DNA of 18,971 bases from Porphyromonadaceae bacterium UBA7042 (GCA_002494015.1 DLAR01000108.1:1-18971); one strand, 5' to 3'; shown: positions 1-6,413, counted from the first letter of the stretch. Program-made: numbers and translations. The notes: generated from the letters alone by a model not told the origin.

Positions 1-49
1 TCGCCAATACGTTCATACGCTAAGATTTTTATAATGAACGCTTTGGCGA
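1..49. repeat. Imperfect inverted repeat at the window edge
   Basis: Bases 1-16 and 34-49 form an inverted repeat. Seven pairs (TCGCCAA with TTGGCGA) and seven pairs (CGTTCAT with ATGAACG) are separated by a two-base mismatch (8-9 against 41-42), with a 17-base loop. Only a weak T-rich tail follows on the plus strand. It could be the terminator of a gene to the left of the window or the end of a longer repeat cut by the window edge. Confidence 0.5.
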
Positions 50-121
50 TTCATTTGTATTTGACAATTCGATATATTAACTTAAGTTTCAACTACTTCG
101 GTAATTTTTACCGAATCATTG

Positions 122-157
122 TAATAAACCGCACAAATTTAATAAACCGCACAAATT
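122..157. repeat. Two perfect tandem copies of an 18-base unit
   Basis: TAATAAACCGCACAAATT occurs at 122-139 and again at 140-157 with no spacer or mismatch. The right end also creates a small palindrome, CACAAATTGTG (150-160). The pair lies just beyond the end of the minus-strand terminator at 165-202. It could be a recent slippage duplication or a paired protein-binding site. Confidence 0.85.
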
Positions 158-164
158 GTGACAA

Positions 165-202
165 CAAAAAAGGAGGAGTCGGAAAAAATTCCCGGCTCCT
201 CC
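165..202 (-). terminator. Strong intrinsic terminator reading leftward
   Basis: Bases 172-182 (GGAGGAGTCGG) pair with 192-202 (CCGGCTCCTCC) over 11 bp with one wobble and a 9-base loop. On the minus strand the stem is followed by six T (A-run 166-171 on the plus strand). This is a classic rho-independent terminator for a leftward transcript. It begins 14 bases past the stop codon of the small open frame at 216-371, which suggests that frame is a real 3' end. Confidence 0.75.
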
Positions 203-215
203 CCTCACGTTTCAA

Positions 216-371
216 CTATTTATTTATGAGAGCCTCAGTACCCAATTTCACAACTCGATAATGAGGACGAGGGATGTAGTAAAATCTTGCTGTTGAGCTT
301 CTCTTGTATTCACTTACACTAATAAAACAATTCAACCCCCTTTTGGTCAGTCTGCATTCAGCTAAAAGAGA
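216..371 (-). pseudogene. Small minus-strand open frame without an ATG; possible gene remnant or unannotated small protein
   Basis: Reading leftward, a frame is open from just after an in-frame TAA (374-372) to a TAG (218-216), 51 sense codons. It has no in-frame ATG; the only plausible start is TTG at 335, giving 39 residues. The C-terminal part looks protein-like: it contains ARFYYIPRPHYRVVKLG and ends in EALINK. An ATG at 357-355 opens a different frame that stops after 12 codons (MQTDQKGVELFY), and a run of five G (336-340) lies between the two frames, so a frameshift is conceivable. The strong terminator at 165-202 follows directly. I do not recognise the family. It may be the 3' remnant of a decayed gene, a short protein with a rare start, or chance; no convincing leftward promoter was found. 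Confidence 0.3.
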
Positions 372-387
372 TTAAAAAACGTCAAGC

Positions 388-418
388 GTTTAACTATGAG
401 CAACGTTTTTAGTTAAAC
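388..418. repeat. Perfect 9+9 inverted repeat
   Basis: GTTTAACTA (388-396) is the exact reverse complement of TAGTTAAAC (410-418), with a 13-base spacer that contains the palindrome AACGTT. It lies upstream of the small minus-strand frame. It could be an operator or an RNA hairpin; there is no T-run typical of a terminator. Confidence 0.55.
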
Positions 419-948
419 AATTGCCTAATACAGTGTTAATGTTTAAAATAATGTAAGCGGCAGCGTTTTTGTCTATTCAGTCAAGGTTGCCTGTTCTCAA
501 GGCTGTACAGTTACATCGACCGTTTATTCATCGGGAATGGCAGTGTTAATATAAGCAAAATATTGCAAATCACACCATCCCGACACACGCAGCACCGCGT
601 CAATTATAAATCAGCGCATTAACTTCTATTCAAGCTATTATCAAAGGAATTTGCATTAACATTTGCATCTGAGAATTGCGTGTTAATCTTCTTTTAATGC
701 ACACAATTAAACATTTTGTGCCACATATTGAACTATGCATCTTGCAACCCATTGTTATTCCGCCTATTACCAAGTCAGCCATAATAAACTGCACCCGCAT
801 CAAACTGTTAATCAATCAAAATTATTGCAAACAAAACGCTAAAATAACGCCGTTTTATTAACATTTAAGCCAAAATGTAAAATTATGTTCATTTCTCTTT
901 CGGTTTGTATCAATCGGGGCAATATGCCCATTATCAGCATTTTGGCAT

Positions 949-979
949 TTTGCGTATACACGCTTTTTTAGTAATTTTG
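949..979 (+). promoter_or_regulatory. Bacteroidota-type promoter of the NlpC/P60 gene
   Basis: A -33 element TTTG (949-952) and a -7 element TAATTTTG (972-979) are separated by 19 bases, matching the Bacteroidota consensus. The ATG is at 1030, giving a leader of roughly 40-45 bases. No Shine-Dalgarno sequence is present, as is usual in this phylum. Confidence 0.75.
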
Positions 980-1029
980 CATCACCAATCACTAAGACCG
1001 ATTACATCATTTTTTAAGAAATACCAGTC

Positions 1030-1659
1030 ATGAAATTATATATCAGGACAATTATAGCAACTATAATGCTCGCCTTCACTATGGCGGGTGTTGCTAATGC
1101 CAACCACACCACCAAAGCCGCAGCCAACGAAGTCCCTGAAGCATTTGTAGAACGTGCCTACGAGAACGCCCGCAACTTTTCTCCCTTTGCAGCAGCCGCA
1201 ACAGCAGCCGAGGCCGCATTGAGCGTACACCTTGACCTCGCGGCCAAGATGACCGACTATGCGGCATCGTTCCTCGGCACACGCTACCGTCTCGGCGCGT
1301 CGGGGCCCAAGGCATTTGACTGCTCAGGGTTCACAAGCTACGTTTTCCGTAATTTCGGTATTACCCTGAGCCGCACTTCGCGCCAGCAGTACACACAAGG
1401 CGAGCGTGTCGCCACCGACGAGCTGCAACCGGGCGACCTGATGTTTTTCTCAAGCCGTTCAAGCGGCAAGGGCAACGTCGGTCATGTGGGAATCGTCGTC
1501 GAGGTCAATAACGAAACCGGCTCATGCACATTTATACACGCGTCGACTAAACGAGGCGTAGTTTATCAGAAGTTCCCCGATGGCGGCTATTATCAGAAAC
1601 ATTACATCGGCGCAAAGCGCATCCTCGGCACCGCCGACCACGAAATGGCTTCTCTCTAA
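1030..1659 (+). CDS. Secreted NlpC/P60 family (C40) peptidase
   Basis: Predicted cysteine peptidase that cuts peptidoglycan stem peptides in the periplasm, in cell-wall remodelling or turnover. The 209-residue protein starts with a signal peptide (basic MKLYIR, then a hydrophobic stretch ending near VANA at about 24). An Ala-rich segment (about 30-80) without a recognisable SH3 domain comes next. The NlpC/P60 domain fills about 75-198. Catalytic Cys98 lies in FDCSGF, His152 in GHVGIV and the third polar residue, His170, in FIHAS; PGDLMFF (134-140) is the usual core motif. It is a single-gene unit with its own promoter (949-979) and terminator (1700-1734). The family assignment is secure. The exact bond cleaved, typically D-Glu to diamino acid, is family knowledge and not visible here. 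Confidence 0.92.
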   Translation: MKLYIRTIIATIMLAFTMAGVANANHTTKAAANEVPEAFVERAYENARNFSPFAAAATAAEAALSVHLDLAAKMTDYAASFLGTRYRLGASGPKAFDCSGFTSYVFRNFGITLSRTSRQQYTQGERVATDELQPGDLMFFSSRSSGKGNVGHVGIVVEVNNETGSCTFIHASTKRGVVYQKFPDGGYYQKHYIGAKRILGTADHEMASL

Positions 1660-1699
1660 TCCCGCAATTTCTTTATTCGCAACAATATCCCCTCTATAC

Positions 1700-1734
1700 A
1701 TGTGCCCGTCTTGACGAGACGCGGCACATTTTTG
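1700..1734 (+). terminator. Intrinsic terminator after the NlpC/P60 gene
   Basis: ATGTGCC (1700-1706) pairs with GGCACAT (1723-1729), and CGTCT (1707-1711) with AGACG (1717-1721), leaving one bulged C (1722) and a 5-base loop. A T-run (1729-1733) follows. It separates the peptidase gene from hisS. Confidence 0.75.
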
Positions 1735-1769
1735 TTATACATTATATAAAGAAACACCGTTATTTTTTG

Positions 1770-1777
1770 TAATTTTG
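1770..1777 (+). promoter_or_regulatory. -7 promoter element of the hisS operon
   Basis: TAATTTTG (1770-1777) matches TAnnTTTG, 25 bases before the hisS ATG at 1803. No good TTTG -33 element is found at the expected distance, so promoter strength is uncertain. Confidence 0.55.
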
Positions 1778-1802
1778 CATAAAAATATAAATATCGATAC
1801 TC

Positions 1803-3173
1803 ATGGCACAGAAACCCTCCATTCCCAAGGGGACACGCGATTTTACCCCGGTCGAAATGTCTCGACGCAACTATATATTTGACACTATCCGCGACGTGTT
1901 CAAGCTGTTTGGCTACCGGCAGATTGAAACACCTGCAATGGAAACTCTTGCAACCCTGATGGGGAAATACGGCGAGGAGGGCGACAAGTTGCTGTTCAAG
2001 ATTCTCGACTCGGGCGACTTTCTGCGCGGGGTTGACCGCGACCTCATCGAGGCCGGCGAATGCAACCGTCTTGCCGCCCAGCTCTGCGAGAAAGGACTTC
2101 GCTACGACTTGACCGTCCCGTTTGCCCGCTTCGTGGTAATGCACCGCAACGAACTGGTGTTCCCGTTCAAGCGTTTCCAGATTCAGCCCGTGTGGCGCGC
2201 CGACCGCCCGCAGAAAGGGCGTTACCGCGAGTTTTACCAGTGTGATGCCGACGTTATCGGCAGCGACTCGCTCATTAACGAAATCGAGCTGATTCAGATG
2301 ATTGACGAGGTGTTCCGCCGACTGAAAATCAACATCACCGTCAAGCTTAACAACCGAAAGGTACTTGCTGGCATTGCCGAACTCATCGGTGCCCCCGACA
2401 AGATTATCGACATCACCGTCGCTATCGACAAAATCGACAAAATCGGTCTTGAAAAAGTTCAAGATGAGTTGCGCGAACGCGGAATCAGCGACGAAGCCGT
2501 CACCAGAATCACCCCCATCATCACCCTCAGCGGCTCTAACGCCGAGCGTCTCGACTCGCTCGCCGAGCTGCTCAAGGACAGCGAGACCGGGACAAAAGGA
2601 GTTGAAGAACTGCGCGAAGTAATGCTCTCGACCGAGAAACTCGGACTCGATGCCGACCTCGACCTCGACGTGTCGCTCGCCCGCGGCCTCAACTACTACA
2701 CCGGAACAATTATCGAAGTCAAGGCGCGCGACGTGGCAATCGGCAGCATCACCGGCGGCGGACGCTATGACAACCTCACAGGAATCTTCGGTCTTCCGGG
2801 CGTGTCGGGCGTTGGTATCTCATTCGGTGCCGACCGCATCTATGACGTGCTCAACACCCTCAATCTATATCCTGAAAGTGTCGACGGCGCTGCCAAAGTA
2901 ATGTTTGCCAACTTTGGCAACGAAGGCGCGGCTGCCTCTCTCGCAATGCTGCGCAAGCTCCGTGCCGCCGGTATTTCGGCCGAACTTTACCCCGAGACGG
3001 TAAAAATGAAAAAACAGATGTCCTACGCCGATACTCTCGCAATCCCCTACGTCGCCATTATCGGCGAAAACGAGATTGCCACTTCGACTGTCACCCTTAA
3101 AAACATGACAACCGGCGAACAGAAGACCGTCACACCCGACGAACTTATCGAAATCCTACAGAACTGCCTATAA
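1803..3173 (+). CDS. hisS: Histidine--tRNA ligase
   Basis: Class II aminoacyl-tRNA synthetase charging tRNA-His with histidine in the cytoplasm. The 456-residue protein has GTRDFTP at 10-16, the ATP/histidine site segment LRYDLTVPFARF (99-110), motif 2 (KRFQIQPVWRADRP, 123-136, then GRYREFYQCD), the histidine-specific LARGLNYYTG (292-301) and motif 3 region GGGRYDNL (318-325). An anticodon-binding domain occupies about 365-456. The LRYDLTVPFAR and GRYREFYQCD wording resembles archaeal and eukaryotic HisRS more than the E. coli form, as I recall for many Bacteroidota. The start is supported by the -7 element 25 bases upstream. Only 15 bases separate its stop from the next gene, with no terminator, so it probably heads an operon with the two Fe-S protein genes. 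Confidence 0.95.
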   Translation: MAQKPSIPKGTRDFTPVEMSRRNYIFDTIRDVFKLFGYRQIETPAMETLATLMGKYGEEGDKLLFKILDSGDFLRGVDRDLIEAGECNRLAAQLCEKGLRYDLTVPFARFVVMHRNELVFPFKRFQIQPVWRADRPQKGRYREFYQCDADVIGSDSLINEIELIQMIDEVFRRLKINITVKLNNRKVLAGIAELIGAPDKIIDITVAIDKIDKIGLEKVQDELRERGISDEAVTRITPIITLSGSNAERLDSLAELLKDSETGTKGVEELREVMLSTEKLGLDADLDLDVSLARGLNYYTGTIIEVKARDVAIGSITGGGRYDNLTGIFGLPGVSGVGISFGADRIYDVLNTLNLYPESVDGAAKVMFANFGNEGAAASLAMLRKLRAAGISAELYPETVKMKKQMSYADTLAIPYVAIIGENEIATSTVTLKNMTTGEQKTVTPDELIEILQNCL

Positions 3174-3188
3174 CTTCCTCAACGACGA

Positions 3189-4661
3189 ATGTTAAGAAAA
3201 ATCCGCCTAACACTAGCCACAATCTCCCTCCTTGCGATTACCATGCTGTTTCTCGACTACACGGGTACGGCGGCTCGATTGTGGGGATGGATGGCCAAGA
3301 TTCAACTCGTTCCGGCCGTGTTGTCTCTCAACGTGATAGCACTCGTCATCCTTGTCGCGCTGACACTGCTGCTCGGTCGTGTCTACTGCTCGGTCATCTG
3401 CCCGCTCGGTGTGGCGCAGGATGTATTCAACTGGCTCAGAGGCAAAATAGGGCCTAAAAAGAAACGCAAAAACCGTTTTCACTACACCAAACCCCTGACA
3501 TGGGTGCGCGTGACGGTGCTTGCCGCGTTTGTCGCGCTATTTGTCGCCGGACTCGCCTCTGTTGCCATGCTCATCGCCCCTTACAGTACCTACGGACGCA
3601 TCGCATCATCGCTTTTCGCCCCGGTATATGACACGCTTAACGGATGGCTTGTCGACCTGCAAGGGCCTGATTCCTATACATTTTACACCGTCGATAGCTT
3701 TGCTCCCACCCCGGCGGCCGTCGCGCTTGCCACTGTCACCCTTGTCGTGGTAGCGGCGTGTGCATGGCTCGGCGGACGCATATACTGCAACTCAGTCTGC
3801 CCGGTGGGCACATTGCTCGGCTTTCTCAGCCGTTTCTCGCTGTTAAAACCGGTCATCGACACCTCGCGCTGCAACGGTTGCGGCAAATGCGCCCGCAACT
3901 GCAAGTCGTCATGTATCGATTCCAAGAACCACCACATCGACTACTCACGCTGCGTGGCATGCATGGACTGCATTGACAACTGCTCGACAGGGGCAATAAG
4001 TTTCAGACGCCCCCAGACTGAAAAGCCTCAGGGTGTCGACAACAGCCGTCGCTCCATGATAGGAGTCGGGGCAATCGCACTGTCGGCAGCCGTCGCCAAA
4101 GCGCAGGACAAGACAACCGACGGCGGACTTGCAGTCATAATCCCCAAGAAACGCCCCGCCCGTAAAAACAAGATTGTCCCCCCCGGAGCAATCAGCGCAG
4201 CCAACCTTCAGCAGCACTGTACCTCGTGCCAGCTGTGCATCTCTCAGTGCCCCAACAAGGTATTGCGCCCCTCGATGGAGCTTGAGACATTCATGCAGCC
4301 CGAAGTCTCTTATGAAGCGGGTTACTGCCGGCCGGAGTGTACCGGTTGCAGCGATGCCTGCCCGACGGGAGCGATACGCCCCATCGGCGTTGCCGCGAAA
4401 AGCTCGGTACAGGTGGGCCATGCCGTCGTAAATCACGACATCTGCTACGCTGCAACAGGCGAAAAGAGATGCGGCAGCTGCTCGCGCCACTGTCCCGCCG
4501 GTGCAATCATGATGATACCTGTCAGCGAAGGGAGCGCAACTCTGATGCCGGTCGTCAACGAGGTATTGTGTATCGGATGCGGAGCCTGTGAAAATCTATG
4601 CCCGGTGCGCCCGCTGAGTGCAATCCATGTCGAGGGACACCTCGTTCACCGATATATTTGA
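3189..4661 (+). CDS. Membrane polyferredoxin: NapH-like domain fused to a NapG-like ferredoxin
   Basis: A 490-residue membrane iron-sulfur protein, probably passing electrons from quinol to Fe-S clusters. Residues 1-280 look like NapH/MauN: about four membrane segments (8-25, 43-64, 106-131, 176-196), two CxxxCP motifs (C67/C71 and C200/C204) that are the family hallmark, and two ferredoxin clusters (C228-C238 and C255-C265). At 287 a twin-arginine-like stretch begins (RRSMIGVGAIALSAAVAKA), followed by a second ferredoxin part with four cluster motifs (C344-C354; C380/C384-C391; C419/C428-C435; C461-C471). That order matches a NapG-type protein with its Tat signal, joined to NapH. It starts 15 bases after hisS and ends 6 bases before the aldo/keto reductase gene, so the three are probably cotranscribed. 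No Nap reductase is nearby. Cluster content and partner are inference. Confidence 0.85.
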   Translation: MLRKIRLTLATISLLAITMLFLDYTGTAARLWGWMAKIQLVPAVLSLNVIALVILVALTLLLGRVYCSVICPLGVAQDVFNWLRGKIGPKKKRKNRFHYTKPLTWVRVTVLAAFVALFVAGLASVAMLIAPYSTYGRIASSLFAPVYDTLNGWLVDLQGPDSYTFYTVDSFAPTPAAVALATVTLVVVAACAWLGGRIYCNSVCPVGTLLGFLSRFSLLKPVIDTSRCNGCGKCARNCKSSCIDSKNHHIDYSRCVACMDCIDNCSTGAISFRRPQTEKPQGVDNSRRSMIGVGAIALSAAVAKAQDKTTDGGLAVIIPKKRPARKNKIVPPGAISAANLQQHCTSCQLCISQCPNKVLRPSMELETFMQPEVSYEAGYCRPECTGCSDACPTGAIRPIGVAAKSSVQVGHAVVNHDICYAATGEKRCGSCSRHCPAGAIMMIPVSEGSATLMPVVNEVLCIGCGACENLCPVRPLSAIHVEGHLVHRYI

Positions 4662-4667
4662 CCCGCT

Positions 4668-6050
4668 ATGAAACAGAACGAAATCACCCGTCGCGGCTTC
4701 CTCAAATATCTTGGCGCAGGAGCCACACTCGCAGCAATAGGCTGCAAGTCCACCGACAGCGACAATGCCGCCACGCCGCATGCCGTCTCCGCCGGAACCG
4801 GCGAAATGACAACCCGTACCAACCCGAAAACAGGACAAAAAGTATCACTGCTCGGATACGGATGTATGCGCTGGCCCACTATCACCAATGCCGACGGCGA
4901 GGAGGTCATAGATCAGGAAATGGTCAACCGCCTTGTCGACACCGCCATTGCGGGTGGCGTCAACTACTTTGACACGTCACCCGCCTATTGCAAGGGGTTC
5001 AGCGAGCGAGCCACAGGCATCGCCCTTGCCCGCCATCCCCGCGACAGCTATTTCATTGCTACCAAGCTTTCCAACTTCGCGCCCGAGACATGGTCGCGTG
5101 AACGGTCAACCGAAATGTACCGCAATTCGCTGAAAGAATTGCAGACCGACTACATCGACTACATGCTCCTTCACGGCATCGGAATGGGTGGGATGGAGGC
5201 ATTCAACGGTCGTTATATCGACAACGGCATCCTCGATTTCCTCATGGCCGAGCGCGAAGCGGGACGCATAAAGAATCTCGGTTTCTCCTACCACGGCGAC
5301 GTGGAGGTATTTGACCACCTGTTGTCTCAGCACGACAAGTACAAGTGGGATTTCGCGCAGATACAGCTCAACTATATCGACTGGCTGCACGCCAAGGAGG
5401 TCAATCCGCGCAACACCAATGCCGAATACCTCTACAACGAGCTGCACCGACGCAATATCCCTGCCGTCATCATGGAACCGCTGCTCGGCGGACGCCTTGC
5501 ATCGCTCAACAACAACCTCGTAGGACGGCTGAAACAGCGTCGCCCCGATGACTCGGTGGCATCGTGGGCATTCCGGTATGCCGGAACACCCGAAGGGGTT
5601 CTGACTGTCCTCTCAGGCATGACCTATATGGAACACCTCGAAGACAACCTGCGCACCTACAGTCCGCTGGACCCCATCTCCCCCGAAGAAGACCGGCTGC
5701 TTCAAGATGTCGCAAAAATCACCCTTACCTACCCTTCTGTCCCCTGCACCGACTGCAAGTACTGTATGCCATGCCCCATCGGCCTGAATATTCCGGCAAT
5801 ATTCGCCCATTACAACAAATGTATCAATGAGGGCAATGTCCCTTCGGGGAGCCGCGATCCCGACTATGAAAAAGCACGTCGCGCCTACCTTGTGGGATAT
5901 GACCGCGCAATACCACGCGAGCGACAAGCGTCCCACTGCATCAACTGCGGCGTGTGTGAACCACACTGCCCGCAAGGAATCCACATTCCCGAGCGTCTTG
6001 CAGCCATCGACAATATCGTAGAGCAACTGAAACAAAACACGATGTCCTGA
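4668..6050 (+). CDS. Tat-exported aldo/keto reductase with C-terminal 4Fe-4S domain
   Basis: A 460-residue oxidoreductase of the COG1453-like aldo/keto reductase family. The N-terminus has a twin-arginine signal (TRRGFLK, 7-13), a hydrophobic stretch and a possible lipobox ending at Cys26 (LAAIGC), so it may be a Tat-exported lipoprotein. The acidic/polar KSTDSD after Cys26 resembles lipoprotein surface-export signals of Bacteroidota. The reductase barrel (about 55-330) keeps the catalytic tetrad: Asp102 and Tyr107 in YFDTSPAY, Lys133 in ATKLS, His169 in LLHG. The C-terminus has two cluster motifs: C360xxCxxCxxCP (to C369) and C424xxCxxCxxxCP (to C434). The gene starts 6 bases after the polyferredoxin gene, which suggests a redox partnership. 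Substrate unknown. A palindromic terminator follows at 6056-6089. Confidence 0.88.
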   Translation: MKQNEITRRGFLKYLGAGATLAAIGCKSTDSDNAATPHAVSAGTGEMTTRTNPKTGQKVSLLGYGCMRWPTITNADGEEVIDQEMVNRLVDTAIAGGVNYFDTSPAYCKGFSERATGIALARHPRDSYFIATKLSNFAPETWSRERSTEMYRNSLKELQTDYIDYMLLHGIGMGGMEAFNGRYIDNGILDFLMAEREAGRIKNLGFSYHGDVEVFDHLLSQHDKYKWDFAQIQLNYIDWLHAKEVNPRNTNAEYLYNELHRRNIPAVIMEPLLGGRLASLNNNLVGRLKQRRPDDSVASWAFRYAGTPEGVLTVLSGMTYMEHLEDNLRTYSPLDPISPEEDRLLQDVAKITLTYPSVPCTDCKYCMPCPIGLNIPAIFAHYNKCINEGNVPSGSRDPDYEKARRAYLVGYDRAIPRERQASHCINCGVCEPHCPQGIHIPERLAAIDNIVEQLKQNTMS

Positions 6051-6055
6051 AACAC

Positions 6056-6089
6056 GAATCGCCCGAAGACAATTGTCTTCGGGCGATTC
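6056..6089. terminator. Perfect 34-base palindrome between convergent genes
   Basis: Bases 6056-6072 (GAATCGCCCGAAGACAA) are exactly complementary to 6073-6089 (TTGTCTTCGGGCGATTC), with no spacer. The palindrome begins 5 bases after the stop of the aldo/keto reductase gene and lies 32 bases past the end of the opposing winged-helix gene. Flanking T-runs are weak on both sides, so I call it a probable bidirectional terminator by position and stem strength. Confidence 0.65.
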
Positions 6090-6121
6090 TGTTAATAGGG
6101 TCAGAGAGTGGTTATAGGAAT

Positions 6122-6340
6122 TTAACAGCCTTGCACGAGGGAAACCAGCAATTCCTTGCCATCTTCGCTGTCTTGGAAATTGATTTTGCCTTCGCGGGCA
6201 AGCCATCCGAGAGCTGCGTAAAGTTCTTTGTCAGTTTTAATCTTGGCGATTTTTTTGAGTTGTTTGGTTCCCAAAACATCGGCCTCATTGAGTGCGTTCC
6301 ACACACTGCCGGCAAGTGCGCCAATAATGTCAGTGTTCAT
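6122..6340 (-). CDS. Small winged helix-turn-helix protein (DUF2582-like)
   Basis: A 72-residue protein, almost entirely one predicted winged-helix fold. An opening helix carries GALAGSVWNAL (7-17), then comes a helix-turn-helix-like part with TKQLKKIAKI (25-34) and ELYAALGWLAREGKI (39-53), and a short acidic beta wing (INFQDSEDGKELLV, 53-66). This matches my recollection of the DUF2582 winged-helix family common in Bacteroidota, whose function is not firmly known. DNA or nucleoprotein binding is inferred from the fold only. It stands alone on the minus strand, convergent with the aldo/keto reductase gene and divergent from rmlD. A -7 element lies at 6406-6413. Confidence 0.82.
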   Translation of the reverse strand: MNTDIIGALAGSVWNALNEADVLGTKQLKKIAKIKTDKELYAALGWLAREGKINFQDSEDGKELLVSLVQGC

Positions 6341-6405
6341 TTCTATTCTTATTAAAATTACACAATAATAAATCCGCTCGATTGAAAAACCTTGCTAATT
6401 TGGTG

Positions 6406-6413
6406 CAAATTTA
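6406..6413 (-). promoter_or_regulatory. -7 promoter element of the winged-helix gene
   Basis: On the minus strand TAAATTTG (6413-6406) matches TAnnTTTG. A TTTG (6434-6431) lies 17 bases upstream, slightly close for a -33 element. The leader to the ATG at 6340 would be about 60 bases. Confidence 0.5.

Larger units (their letters stand above)
1..1029. other. Long AT-rich region without a convincing intact gene
   Basis: The open frames here on either strand are short, rich in Asn and Ile, and resemble no protein I recognise. The exception is a minus-strand frame near 216-371, listed separately. The tract holds an 18-base tandem repeat (122-157), a minus-strand terminator (165-202), a 9+9 inverted repeat (388-418), a repeated CAGTGTTAAT (431-440 and 541-550), a repeated ATTTGCAT (650-657 and 661-668), and eight copies of ATTAAC or its complement. 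The promoter of the NlpC/P60 gene lies at its right end. No tRNA, rRNA or DnaA box cluster was seen. Confidence 0.7.

Noticed and set aside
34..261. Plus-strand 75-codon open frame
   Set aside because: It is rich in Asn and Ile, runs through the tandem repeat and the terminator hairpin, has no promoter and resembles no protein.
630..861. Two overlapping 61-codon frames on opposite strands
   Set aside because: Low-complexity AT-rich frames with no recognisable motif, promoter or terminator.
1..1029. Replication origin, tRNA or known structured RNA in the gene-free tract
   Set aside because: No DnaA-box cluster, no cloverleaf with a T-loop consensus, and no match I could recognise to tmRNA, 6S or RNase P RNA.
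1656..2462. 268-codon minus-strand frame over the start of hisS
   Set aside because: It is the antisense shadow of hisS; the hisS motifs are unambiguous in the plus frame.
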